From positions 1,454,501-1,518,500 of the forward strand of contig NC_030387.2 in assembly GCF_001625215.2 (NCBI RefSeq): DNA of 64,000 nucleotides, written 5' to 3'. Of the stretch, positions 9,344 to 19,985 are shown piece by piece. The position numbers were made by a program, and so were the translations under genes. The notes beneath the pieces are model-generated. The model worked only from the letters and a program-made list of their open reading frames with translations. It had not been told where the DNA came from and did no database searches. The stretch is from Daucus carota subsp. sativus. Its lineage: Eukaryota; Streptophyta; Magnoliopsida; Apiales; Apiaceae. Numbering within the stretch: the stretch's first letter is position 1; every line of letters starts with the position of its first letter.

Positions 9344-11028
9344 GTGAATGATGTGATTGATTCCTGTATTATAATAAAAAAAATTAATTGATTGATCAAA
9401 TGAATAGTATCTTGTACATTATCATAAAGGATATATAAATAGTATTTGTTCATTTTCAAATAATTTTTAAATTATTGGGGAAAAAATACAATCGTCCCAG
9501 CACCGCGTGGCTCTTTGAAGATTGTATATAACTATTATGATGATGTAGTTCAAGTGAATGAACAACCGAAGAAAATTATAAAATAACTTTTCGAAGAATA
9601 CTCTAGGACAACTTAGGAAAAATGGAATTAAATTCATATTGAACTATAATTCTATCCGCATTTACACTTTGGTTGCCTCCGTTGTCAGAAAAAACAACTG
9701 CAACCTGCAATTATGGCCCAAAATAAATGGAAATGGGCTGAAGATACTGAGCAGTGTAGTAAAAACATGAAAGGAAGGCCCAGAAGGGATTAAAATTTGT
9801 AAGGCCCAAGTGAGAGCATGCGAAAAAAGTTCTTAATTTATCCCCTCTTTTGTTGTTGTACTCAGAACTAGAAGATATTTTGAAAATATTTAATCCTTTC
9901 AGTTTTGAAAGTAGAAGTATTAAGTTAATAATTCGACTATTTAATTTATTTTGCTTTATTTTTTTATCATAATTAATTTTTACTTTTAGTCATTCTCACC
10001 TAACTTGAAACAAAGTGTCTATTTCTAAAGGCATGCTTTCATGTGAGAGAACTCTTAATCAGTTTATCATTTTCTATTCGGCAGTAAGAAGTATAATAAA
10101 ATTTAAAATGTCTAGTATTTTTCAATTGCTGGAAGGAGTTATTTAATTGCGTCCGATGATTAAAAATTTTGAACATATTTCGTCTAGCGTTTTTTAAGCG
10201 TCAAATGTATGTTATAATCTTGCTCGCTAGATATACACCAGTGTCCAGAAAACGGTGGATTAGTAATAATAATAAAAGGATTAAAATTTAGATTATGATT
10301 ATGATTTAAAATTGAATTAAGATAGTGACCTACGATATGGACGAGACTTGTATTCAAATAACTGGTAAGTCTAGAATCAAGGTCTTAAGAGAGTTTTGAG
10401 ACTCTTTATATTGATTGTGCTCCCTCATTCTTTTATATTCTTTTGTAAAGCCACCCAACCTTTTTCTTCACGTTTATTAAAAAATTCGTAGGATTTTTAT
10501 CACACAAATCAGTTATCTTATAAAATTTGTAGTAAATTCAATTATCATCAGATTTCGGTGATTCTTAATGTTTCGAAAAGCTCTTTCAATTTTCCACAAC
10601 TTTTGTTCACAATATTTTCTCAAATTCTGTTTCGAATTATTTTCAAAATCAGCAAATTTATTCAGATCCCGAATTTCTCTTTTAATTCTGGACCAACAAG
10701 AATTTTATGTAATTTCCAATTCGTTATAATTCTGACTTATTTTTTATTTTTTTAAACTAACGTCCGGTCGAGGCAAACGCTCGGTTTGCGAATTCACCAA
10801 ACAATAAAGATAAGGGTTATACCCGTCTTTTCACGTAGTCCACCCACTACGCCCAAAAGAATAATCAAAAATCTAAAATAAACTCTCTCCACGCACACCG
10901 TCGATTCACAAGTCTCTCATGTAAACACAAAAAAGAAAAAAAAAACAAATCTTTCCATTTCACGCAATAAACTCCGACCATTTCAACCTAACATTTCACC
11001 GGAATTCTCAACGGAGCATCACTTGAAC
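9344..11028. other. Intergenic region and BPS1-like promoter side
   Basis: AT-rich, no convincing coding exon on either strand. Just upstream of 11029 is a CT/CA-rich leader (about 10900-11020), consistent with the 5'UTR of the following gene. No recognised repeat. Confidence 0.4.
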
Positions 11029-12066
11029 ATGTTTCTCACCGAGAAGAAATCAACCTTCCCGTCGTTCTCGCCGTTCCAGACCGCCGGCAAGAGGCCTCCG
11101 CCGATCGACTACGACAGCATCTGCACATCCTTCGATGAATCAATCCTCCGTCGTTTGAAGCCGCTCGCGATTTCCACTGCTTCTTCTCCGGCGATTACTT
11201 TGACGTGGCTGTCGCGCGCCGTTGAGTTCGTTTCCACCACGCACGCTGAGGCTCAGGCGTTGATCTCGAAAATCACGTCCGGTTCGCACGACGACGGTTC
11301 GAAAGCGATTTATTTGGATTACAGCGTCAAGCTTTTGGATATCTGTAACGCGATTTCTTCGGATCTGGAGAAGTTGCGTCATCGTCGCTTGTTGATGAGT
11401 CTTGTTGTTCGTTTGCTTCAGGTTTCGAGCGAATCGGATATTCCGGCGCCGGAGAAGCTCAAAAAAGCGAGCGATTCAATTACTGAGTGGAACAGCAACA
11501 AGCAAGCCGCTCCTAAACGTAGAGGCTTCGAGAATCGCGATCCAGAGGTGTTGATCCGCGATCTCGCCGCAGCGATTGCGAAAATCTCTCCGCCACGTGG
11601 CAAAACCACCGCCGTCGGAAAAGCTGTGCTTCGCACGATCTACGCCGTTGGATTAGTCACGATATTCGTCGCCGGAGTAGCGGTATCGGCGCTGCACGGA
11701 GTTTCAGAGATCGTGAACATCCGAGTTCCGTCCGAGTTTTTGTGGGCTGACTCGGTCAACGGTCTCGAGTCGTCGATTTTTAGAGGAGATAGAAAAGTTG
11801 CGTTAACGGAGTTAGCTGACGTGGCAACGCGTGCGACTGTCGTGCGTGACTTAATCGTGGCCGTTGATTCAGGAGAGAATATCGAGGCGAAGAAGTTACC
11901 GTTAGCGAACGCCGTTAAGGAGTTGGAGGCGTCAACGAGTGGTTTCTCCGAGGGTCTGGACCGTTTGAGTAACGGCGTTAGTGAAATGTTCCGTAACGTT
12001 ATGAGTACACGCAATGTTGTGTTGGAAAATTTTAGGGTTGGGCAAGATGAGAAACAAAGAAAATGA
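11029..12066 (+). CDS. BPS1-like protein (BYPASS1 family), intronless
   Basis: 345 residues in one exon. The first true ATG is at 11029; the frame opens six bases earlier with TTG. Family features include the N-terminal FPSFSPFQ, an Asp/Ser-rich start of the helical domain, IYLDYSVKLLDICNAISSDLEKL (shown here only in part as YSVKLLDICNAISS), and a later small hydrophobic stretch TIYAVGLVTIFVAGVAVSAL. A C-terminal coiled region LDRLSNGVSEMFRNVMSTRN follows. Arabidopsis BPS1 limits production of a mobile root-derived growth signal; relatives in this family affect growth and stress. Codon use is GC-richer than its surroundings. The single-exon structure is normal for the family. Which paralogue it is cannot be told here. 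Confidence 0.85.
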   Translation: MFLTEKKSTFPSFSPFQTAGKRPPPIDYDSICTSFDESILRRLKPLAISTASSPAITLTWLSRAVEFVSTTHAEAQALISKITSGSHDDGSKAIYLDYSVKLLDICNAISSDLEKLRHRRLLMSLVVRLLQVSSESDIPAPEKLKKASDSITEWNSNKQAAPKRRGFENRDPEVLIRDLAAAIAKISPPRGKTTAVGKAVLRTIYAVGLVTIFVAGVAVSALHGVSEIVNIRVPSEFLWADSVNGLESSIFRGDRKVALTELADVATRATVVRDLIVAVDSGENIEAKKLPLANAVKELEASTSGFSEGLDRLSNGVSEMFRNVMSTRNVVLENFRVGQDEKQRK

Positions 12067-12369
12067 AATGGATACAACTGTAATTTGCATCATTTTATGT
12101 AACGGTTTATGTTAAAGCTTATATATATAAAGAAGAATTGGTGGTGTGTTCATAGCTTGTTTAGCATTCAAATTGCCAGGAACATGTATATTGTATGTAA
12201 ACAAACAAGAACCAAAGATGAACACAATTTTATGTCGATTAATCGATTATTCATGAATCGAAATGTTGGAGGTTCTATACACATGTAGGTTCGATTAATC
12301 GATTATTCGATTATCATGAATCGAAGTGTCGGAGGTTCTATACACATGTAGGTTTATCATCCCAACCGC
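12067..12369. repeat. 3' flank of BPS1-like gene with ~58-bp tandem duplication
   Basis: At 12235-12353 a unit of 56-63 bp occurs twice. Each copy contains TCGATTAATCGATTATTC, a near-palindrome, and then GGAGGTTCTATACACATGTA. The second copy has an extra TCGATTA-like insertion. Apart from this, 3'UTR-like AT-rich DNA. Confidence 0.75.
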
Positions 12370-13540
12370 CAGGGCCGTCTGAGACTTTTTTGAAGCCCTG
12401 TGCTAACTTTAAGAATGAGACCCTCCAAATGACAAAACAAAAATTTAATATTTTTTTTTTTTGACGAAAAACGAAGAATTTAATAAATAATTGAAACCCA
12501 GCTGAGACAAACCCTCGAACTGTCAATTACAACCTGATTAAGAAACAAAAAACAAGCTAAACATATAGCCGCTTTGTTTTCAGATCGCTCAACAAATAGA
12601 ATATTTAAATTCTTTAAACTAAAAAGTATTACAATCAAATCTCGAACAATCCAACCTACATCAGTTGTGAACATAGTAGTATCGCAATTGACCTTCACAT
12701 TAGCAGCAGCATCTGTAGCCCATTGTTCAAAATTATCAGTTACATCAACTGATATTGGATCAACAAATGACTCCAAAAGATGAACAATTTTATGTCGTGA
12801 AAGGTGAACTCTTACGATATTCATCACCGTACCATATCTGATACAAGCCTTACGGATTACCCAAAATATCATGTAACTCTTTCTTAGACACGTTACCGAG
12901 ACCCATAACAAAACACACGGAAACATCAAAACAAACACAAACATCCCAAAAAGATGGGCACGACCTTGATGACAAGGTACTCAACAAGAACTCACCCAAA
13001 AGGATTAGATCTTGGTTTTATTGATAAAACTAATAAATACGAGAGAAGATGGAAAAACGAAGATGATTAATCAATAGAGGGGATGAAGGATGAAGAGCGG
13101 AGAAGTGGGGGCTAGAACTTGGAGTCGACTCTCAAAACGGCAAACCCTAATGACAAAATTTTAAAAATTTAATATATTTAAAATAACAAGATATCATAAA
13201 CAAATTAGACTACTACAACTCAAAAATTGTTTGTTTTTTTATGTAGTTAGACTTAAATATGTGTATGGCCGTGTGAGATTTACTGCTTGTACAGTGTAGT
13301 TTGTGGGGAGAGAGAAGGAATAAGGAGACACGTGCGTGGCTGGGTCTTGGCAATTGAGAATTGATTAATGTTTAAATAAAATAATAGTAAAAATCAAAGA
13401 GATATTAATATTATATTATATTTATCATGAATATACCAGAAGATCGAAAGAAGTAGTCATAAATTGAGAGCCCATGAAACCCTAAATTTTCATGGGCCTT
13501 GTGCTGTTGCCCTTGTTGCACTCCCTCAAAACCGGCCCTG
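12370..13540. mobile_element. hAT-type element, non-autonomous, with nested retro-insertion
   Basis: Starts CAGGGCCGTCT and ends so that its reverse complement begins CAGGGCCGGTT. It is flanked by CCAACCGC (12362-12369) and CCAACCGA (13541-13548), an 8-bp target duplication with one mismatch, as for hAT elements. Sub-terminal motifs 'GCCCTGTGC' (left) and 'GGGCCTTGTGC' (right) recur in inverted form. No transposase is visible. The middle holds a later retro-insertion (12452-13162). Confidence 0.7.
12452..13162 (-). mobile_element. 5'-truncated LINE-like insertion with RNase H fragment
   Basis: Bounded by direct repeats AAAAATTTAATAT (12439-12451 and 13163-13175), with similarity extending outward ('atgacaaaa' on both sides). 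A T-run at 12451-12462 is the poly-A tail of a minus-strand insertion. The minus-strand frame around 12640-12720 contains VKVNCDTTMFTTDVGWIVRD, typical of the RNase H-like C-terminal domain of plant LINEs; the rest is degraded. The part beyond about 12945 is not recognised and could be captured sequence. Confidence 0.6.
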
Positions 13541-15032
13541 CCAACCGATACCACGCCAGAGCGGATGTGGACTACCTTCAGTATCTGCTTCTGTATCAGA
13601 AATGAGCTCTCAAGGATCAAGACATGCTGTTGAGGCAATTCATTAGAGCATCTGTCTGCTCCGGCTTACCAACAGAGACACGAACATAACAACTTAATTC
13701 TTTGTTACTGTAGTGGCGAATCATTACACCCATTCTTGAGAGATCCTCCTGCAATTCAGTATGAACAGTTACGACTGGGATCAATATTGAAGTTCTTGAA
13801 GGTCCCGATTTTAAGCATTCATGACTTCTTGAGGATTACTAGACATGAGATGCTAATTTGATCATATAAACATGAAGCAATCAGGATCAAATGCAGTATT
13901 CATTAAGAAACCATACCTTCAGCTTCTTAGCATCTTTTCATGAGGTCACCTCGCAAAGAATGAAGTCTGAGTAACTTGGATATGGATTCAGAAAGGTCAC
14001 TTGTTTTAGTAGCCTGAATAGCCTCTCTCTTTCTTGCACCAAAGCTACTTTCACAGTCTGTTAAAGATAATTAGCAATGTTCAACTACTTTGCAAAGCAA
14101 GAAGACCTAATAGCAGCGAGGTATAAGATACCTCCAAATATGCGGGATTGCTTAATGCTGCACACGCAGAGACTTCAGCAGCAACAGCCACGTTATATGG
14201 TTGTTTGGCCCTCCAGAGGTACTCGATAATGCTGATTGGAAATGCTCCATATCCAACACGAAGCCCTGCCAAAGCTAGTTCATGTTTAATTCATAAGTTA
14301 GGACTTCAACAATGTCACATCAACAAAGAATTGATCAAATCAAACTTTTCAGTATTTGAAAATTAAAACCGTATTGGCAGTCTATGTTTTCTGATATTAA
14401 GTACAGGCAGTTCATGTTTTCTGATGCTGGACAAGGAAAAAGAAAGACGGAAAAATATATATATATTTGGACTTTACCATCTCTCTTGCTAAATGTCCGA
14501 AGAATGATTAGATTCTCATGCTTCTTCACCCATTGCATTCTCGATTCTTTCCTGAGAATTCAATGTATGCTTCATCCAATACAACCAGAATAGGTAGATC
14601 AAGTATCCTCAAGAGAGCTTCGTCTTGGATTATACTGTTCAAGAAGAAGATAATACATTTTATAAACCAGACATACTGACCAGTGACCACCCAGCCAAGA
14701 TTCACATATATAGTTAAAATCTTCATACCAAGATCGTTATGCACTGTTGATTTCTTACAGTCCCTCAAGAATGTTTTCTACATAGTTTTTTATAATTATT
14801 TCCGGGTTTTTTTGTATATATAAATGCTTAGTTTAGTTGGTACCGCAAAACAAAAGGCTCAAAGTAACACCCATATGAACCTATTTTTTATACTTTACGC
14901 CCCATATTAAACATGTAGCCTTACAAAACCAAAGAAAAACGTAAATTGCAAATAACTAGATGGTAAATTACTGCATTTGTCAAAACGAAGAAGGTAAATT
15001 ACACATAACGAGATGGAAAGGGAAGGCATAAA

Positions 15033-15490
15033 AAGAAGATGATGAATGATGTACACTAGCCTAAGAAGCCAATTTATAACAAAAATGTTAAGGAGCAGGT
15101 CAGTAACAAATGAAGACAAAACCATGGTGCGTATAATAAATGGATGAATTGTTTCCAAATTACAGATAAATTTACTTCAATTCAAGTTCAGAGAAGCAAT
15201 AATGCTTGTTATGCTTTTGTTACCATGCGGGTATAATAAATTATGAAAATTTCATGGCACTGCAAGTTAGATGACAGCAATTGAAGTGATGCATTTGAAA
15301 AGGAGGAAGATGATGAATGAAGCACACTAGCCTAAGAAGCCAATTTATAAGAAAAATGTTAAGGAGCAAGTCAAATATAAATGAAGAGAAAACCTTGTGA
15401 GTGAATAATCGAGAAATTGTCTCCAGATTATAGATAAATTTACTCTATAGAGTTCAAGTTTGGAGAAGCAGTTATGCTGTTGTTACCCTT
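15033..15490. repeat. Direct duplication of ~180 bp inside the HISN6 pseudogene
   Basis: The block starting 'agatgatgaatgatgtacactagcc' at about 15038 recurs diverged at about 15308, sharing 'cctaagaagccaatttata' and 'aaaatgttaaggagca'. The duplication sits where the missing SPNNPDG exon should be, so a rearrangement there may have removed it. Confidence 0.75.
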
Positions 15491-15897
15491 AATTACAAGT
15501 GCACCATTGACTGCTACATCAAATTCATACATTGCAAATGTTGGAGGGCAGTCAACAATTTTGTCACCTGGCTCCAGTACACATCTGTAATTTAAAAAAC
15601 CAAATGAATGGGAAATTCAAACAAAATGTTTAGGAGGACTTATTTGTATGCATTTCATAGCATAGACGAACTAGATTAGTATGCTAAATTTCGTAGACCA
15701 TAATACCAAACAAGTAAACAACTGACCGCCTGATTAAGTCTATAAGCTCATCTGCCCCACAGCCTACAGAATATATTCAGATTCGAGACCAGAATCCTCA
15801 GCAAGAGCAGCACGCAGTCCACGACTTTCAGGATCAGGATATATATATAAGGAAATTTCATTGACCTCAAAGCCTCAACGACCTACATTAATTATAA

Positions 15898-16090
15898 CGG
15901 TTTGGCTAGTGTGTGCCCATGGGCACATGCTAAGCACTAACATTAATAAAAATGGAGGGTTTTGATTGGTGTGGTTGTTGTAACTGCAGGGGGGTCCACC
16001 ATTATTAAAGAAGGTAAGCCAATAGAAACCCTCCAATTTCATAAATTTTTGTGCTTAATGTGTGCCCATGGGCACACCATAGAAAAACCG
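15898..16090. mobile_element. MITE with 9-bp target duplication (MULE-like)
   Basis: 193 bp flanked by perfect direct repeats TAATTATAA (15889-15897, 16091-16099). Both ends contain the inverted phrase GTGTGCCCATGGGCACA close to CGGTTT terminal bases. It lies in an intron of the HISN6 pseudogene. Confidence 0.85.
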
Positions 16091-17299
16091 TAATTATAAT
16101 AGGGACATTAAGGCCAAGATCAGTTTTAAGTGTAAAAACTGTGCCTGCAGACAAGGAGCAAGCAGTTACAAAATTACAATTATCACACGGAGCTAGTAAG
16201 ACAACTCATAAACAGCATTCAGTAACTTGTAACTTGCCTCGGGAGGTGGGCCATATGGGTTTTCATTCGCATCCAACTTTACGATGTCCTCTGGCTTTCT
16301 ACCAAGATGCGTTGACAAAACCTGTAAAAAACCCAAAGTTTATATATAAGCCATTTTCATGATTTCCTATGCAATTAGTGTCAATGACTCTTAAGTTTGA
16401 TCAATGTATTAAACACAAGTATCTATATGTTATTTGAAGCTTGTGTGTTATTACTGCTATCTGCATCATCAAGGGCGGGATTCTCTACTGGAAAAAGTTA
16501 TTCTACACTTCGGAGTTGGGAGCTTGAGACTCAGAGAGTACAGCGATATCAGTATATATATTATATAGCTTATACAGTTACATGTGTATTATGCATTATG
16601 TGTTACGTATCTCAGTAGTTCTTAGTGCTCAATGATCCATTTCACTCACCAACTGGAAAATCAAACTCCCTGATTTATTTATTTAGTCATAGTACAAACT
16701 GCAAATATAATAATTATCACTTAGAGCTGGCCGAAGCAGCCAAAAACAAGCTAGCTCCACAACTGTGAATAAGTAAGGTCTCCCGACATCTTACCGTTGC
16801 CAAACCTTACTTTAAGAGACACACAACAACATATGTTTGGTTTTGTTTGATTACACTTGTTTCAACCTTCGCTTTACATAAATTCGATACATTATTAAGT
16901 CTAATTCAAACAATTCAAGAACACAGCATATTAGCATCGCAAATCAAAAATCTTTTTGTGACATACAACATTCCCTAAAACAAAAACCGCAACTTCAATC
17001 AAATTAAAAAAACAAATACACGATTAATACGGGACAAGGATAGTTCACCTCAAAAGGCAAAATTGACTGGTAAGGTGACAATTTACGGAGATGGGGCCGG
17101 ATAAAAGAATCGCCAGTCAATCGCTGTTGTTCCTCTTTAACATTGTTCAAAGGTGCAGCAGACGCCATACATGAAAACCCAATTACTCTGATTTCTTTCA
17201 AACAAACAAGAATTGTGTGTTGTGTCTAAATGGGTAAATTTAATCTTGATTATCAAACATGATGAGCCACAACATATATCAATGACACCCATTTTTCTG

Positions 17300-18289
17300 C
17301 AAGATTTAAGGTTCATATTGTAAAGCACATTGTAAATTACAAAAATGAAATGAAATGAGATAAAGAAAGCATGGATTACCTCAAAGGTGAAGAAAAGGTT
17401 GAATTTTTTCTATACCCTGCAACCCAGAGCAACAGTTGAGCAAGTTTCTTCAAATTCAAATACAGTACTGTATATTCTTTTTTTTTTTAATTCTTTTTAA
17501 AATCAGATGAAAAAAAATTGATTGGGAGAAATTTATGTTTATGTTAAAATATGAAAACTTAAAATTAATCAATTTGTTTTCGACTGGTCTAAGATAGTTT
17601 ATAACATTGGTTTTTTGTTCTTTTGATAATTAAATCACGCACCCGTCTTGTATTTGACAAGATTTAAACTCTCGACATCCCGTAAAAAAAAGCTAGAGAA
17701 ATGAATGAAACAAGAGATTGTTGATTATAACACAAGTTCCTTTCACTTTTTAATGAAAACAGCAATTTCAGTGAGCAATATTACCAACTGGATTTGTGAA
17801 TTGCTTTTCTTTGTCTGAGCAACTCCAATGGTAGTTGAATAAATCATCTTAAACAAAATCCACTCACACTGGTGACTGGTATTAAGCTTGAAAGTAGAGA
17901 TACAAAGAGTGTGACATTAGCTCATATGTATGTGTAAAAATTCAATAGATCTTATATTGCCACTTAGAAGAGTGTACTTGAACATATTACCAAAACTAAC
18001 CAACACCTGCTGTACTGTATAAAACCGTAAAAATGTCAAGAAATAAGATCTTCCATATGCACAAGAGGCGGTTTCTGATGTAGATTTATGTTCCGCATAT
18101 CTAATAAGTTGAGAACAAAAACTAAGAGCATGTACAAGGCGATATCAGGGTTTCTGATTAACATCTTGTTAATTAAACAGGAATCATGATTCGAGCTAAA
18201 ACTTTCAGTAGCTCATCAGTGAAGTGGGATCTGGGGAATGGTAGGGCTTACAAAAATGCATATTTTCAACCTAAGAATTCACAAAGTAA
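17300..18289. other. HISN6 leader region and 3' flank of DUF3067 gene
   Basis: Minus strand at about 17380 reads CTTTGAG|gtaatcc, a donor matching the 5'UTR intron acceptor (cttgcag) at 17299, so the ancestral HISN6 leader exon lay at about 17379-17480. The remainder is AT-rich with nothing recognised; the DUF3067 3'UTR should lie just below 18290. Confidence 0.45.
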
Positions 18290-19985
18290 CTATCTGTATA
18301 TCCATTCATTTGCACGGCCTCCAGACTCGTCCATGTCTATAAAAATGCTGACAGCCTGCAGAAAGCTTGAGAGAAATGTTTGGTCAGTGGAGATCGACTG
18401 GGTAACACTGCATGACAAACTTTGAGAGAGTCGCATATTAAACAGAAGTTAGTAAATTTAGCGTCTCAACTAGCTTCTGCCAACATATATACTTGTTTTT
18501 CTGTTGTAAACGAAAGAAAGGATGACTAAAACTTTTACCTTTCCTATGCGAGGCCTCTCTTTAGACTTTATTAGGCTATCTCGAATATGGGAGACAGCTC
18601 CCCAGCATTTCAATGTGTTTGCAACGTCATCAAGTCTCAGTAGATACTCTTCTTCAGTTAGTGGAAAAGATTTCTGAGTTAATATGAAACTTTAGGTTTA
18701 GTCAACTGTGTAATACTTGAAATTTCTCAAAAAATGTAATAGATGATGCAAATACGAGAAACCAAGATTTTTTCTATCAAAGGATTTTCACACCTGTTCG
18801 ACATACTTCCACATGACATTCATAGCAAGGAGATTTTTTCCCATGAATTCCTACACGTATATTTGAAACACAATGTAAGTAGTTAAAGAAAGGCTTTGGG
18901 TTCTAGTCCTGGGAACCAAATACCAAATTAGAAGATATATGGGAGATAAATAGATAATAAAAATATATAATGCAGTTACTATATTGTCATCCCACAAGCA
19001 CTCCAAAACAGGGATATAACACTACCCAAGTTGTTTAATATGGTTTTGAGTATGTGAGTAGGACATCATTAAACAAAGTTGTATCAAATGTTGCACAAAG
19101 TCGCAAGTAATTTTGGGGATGTCTTCTAGGTTAGGCCAACATAAAACAGTGGAGTAGTGTTATTAATTTAATACCTTCTTTATCAGCTGGACATCATAGG
19201 ATCTTCCATATTTATTCCTAATAAGGGTTGCTAGGTCCAACCCACTGAAAGCGGAGTCATCAGTCCCGACGATTCTTTCAAGATTTTCTCTAATACTTCT
19301 GCTATTTTCCTGCAAACAAGGTAATGGGAAAATTATTGATTCCCCTCATGTAAAGGACAACACTAGATACTATATGTAAGAGGAATGAGTCTACAAGCAC
19401 ATTCCAGGAAAATATATTATTCAAATGCATATCAAGAGGAGAACACTCACATCGTTTCAAACAGTTTTGGGGTCAAAAGTAAAACCAAAGTTGGCTAATT
19501 TAATAAATACATATAATCGATAAAGCGGTGTGCATCTATCAGTGGTTAGAAACTTAAAGCAGTCAAAGGCTTTAGCAATCTTAAAAGCAATGACAAATTC
19601 ATTGTCCAATTATTGAAGCATCCTGAGATGGTTTAGGTGATGATTACTGTGTAATAGAGAAAAAGAGAATGCAAAACTCACGAAGCCTAGTGAGACTTAC
19701 TTCTTTAGATTTGCTTTCAGAAGTTTCATCCTTATCAGCCTCGTCGTCAGAGTCATCTGAATCCATCCCGTCATCTACTGCACTAGAATATATAGGGGAC
19801 CAATGTTTTCTGGTACTTCTACCAGAACCAGTTACAAGGTAGCGCCCTTGAAGGAAAATTAATACCTCAGAAGAAGACGCAGGACCTGAATATCCAATGT
19901 ATGAAATATTACAACACCTTCCCCTAAAAAGATGTTCCCGAACACCTAGAGACCAAGAACAAGGGATTCTCACTTGGATACTCAT
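18290..19985 (-). CDS. DUF3067 family protein, probable plastid
   Basis: Five exons, all GT-AG and each a multiple of three bases: 19985-19701, 19309-19175, 18850-18794, 18673-18539, 18355-18290; 225 residues. Residues 1-95 form a basic, serine-rich transit-like N-terminus ending in an acidic run (DGMDSDDSDDEADKDE). The conserved domain follows: LIRNKYGRSYDVQLIKK, NLLAMNVMWKYVEQ, SFPLTEEEYLLRLDDVA, KERPRIGKAVSIFIDM and a C-terminal ANEWIYR. This matches the cyanobacterial/plastid DUF3067 family as I know it. No biochemical function is known to me. Strong exon phase agreement makes the model reliable; plastid location is inference. Confidence 0.85.

Larger units (their letters stand above)
13617..17292 (-). 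pseudogene. HISN6: Histidinol-phosphate aminotransferase, decayed
   Basis: Would catalyse the PLP-dependent transamination of imidazole-acetol phosphate (EC 2.6.1.9) in plastid histidine synthesis. Exons recognised on the minus strand: 17292-17049 (transit, then GDSFIRPHLRKLSPYQ), 16321-16238 (KPEDIVKLDANENPYGPP), 15882-15727, 15584-15488 ([18 protein letters not shown]), 14634-14478 (ILVVLDEAYIEFSG, RTFSKR with the PLP lysine), 14265-14132 (GLRVGYGAFP), 14057-13917, 13748-13617. Lesions: the transit and mature parts are in different frames; a 2-bp TA gain (15839-15850); a 1-bp loss near 15768; a frameshift near 14555; a TGA at 13938-13940. The exon that should encode the SPNNPDG region was not found. 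A 5'UTR intron is retained (acceptor at 17299). Confidence 0.85.

Noticed and set aside
11140..12077. Long minus-strand frames opposite the BPS1-like gene
   Set aside because: They are shadows of a GC-rich coding exon and have no family resemblance.
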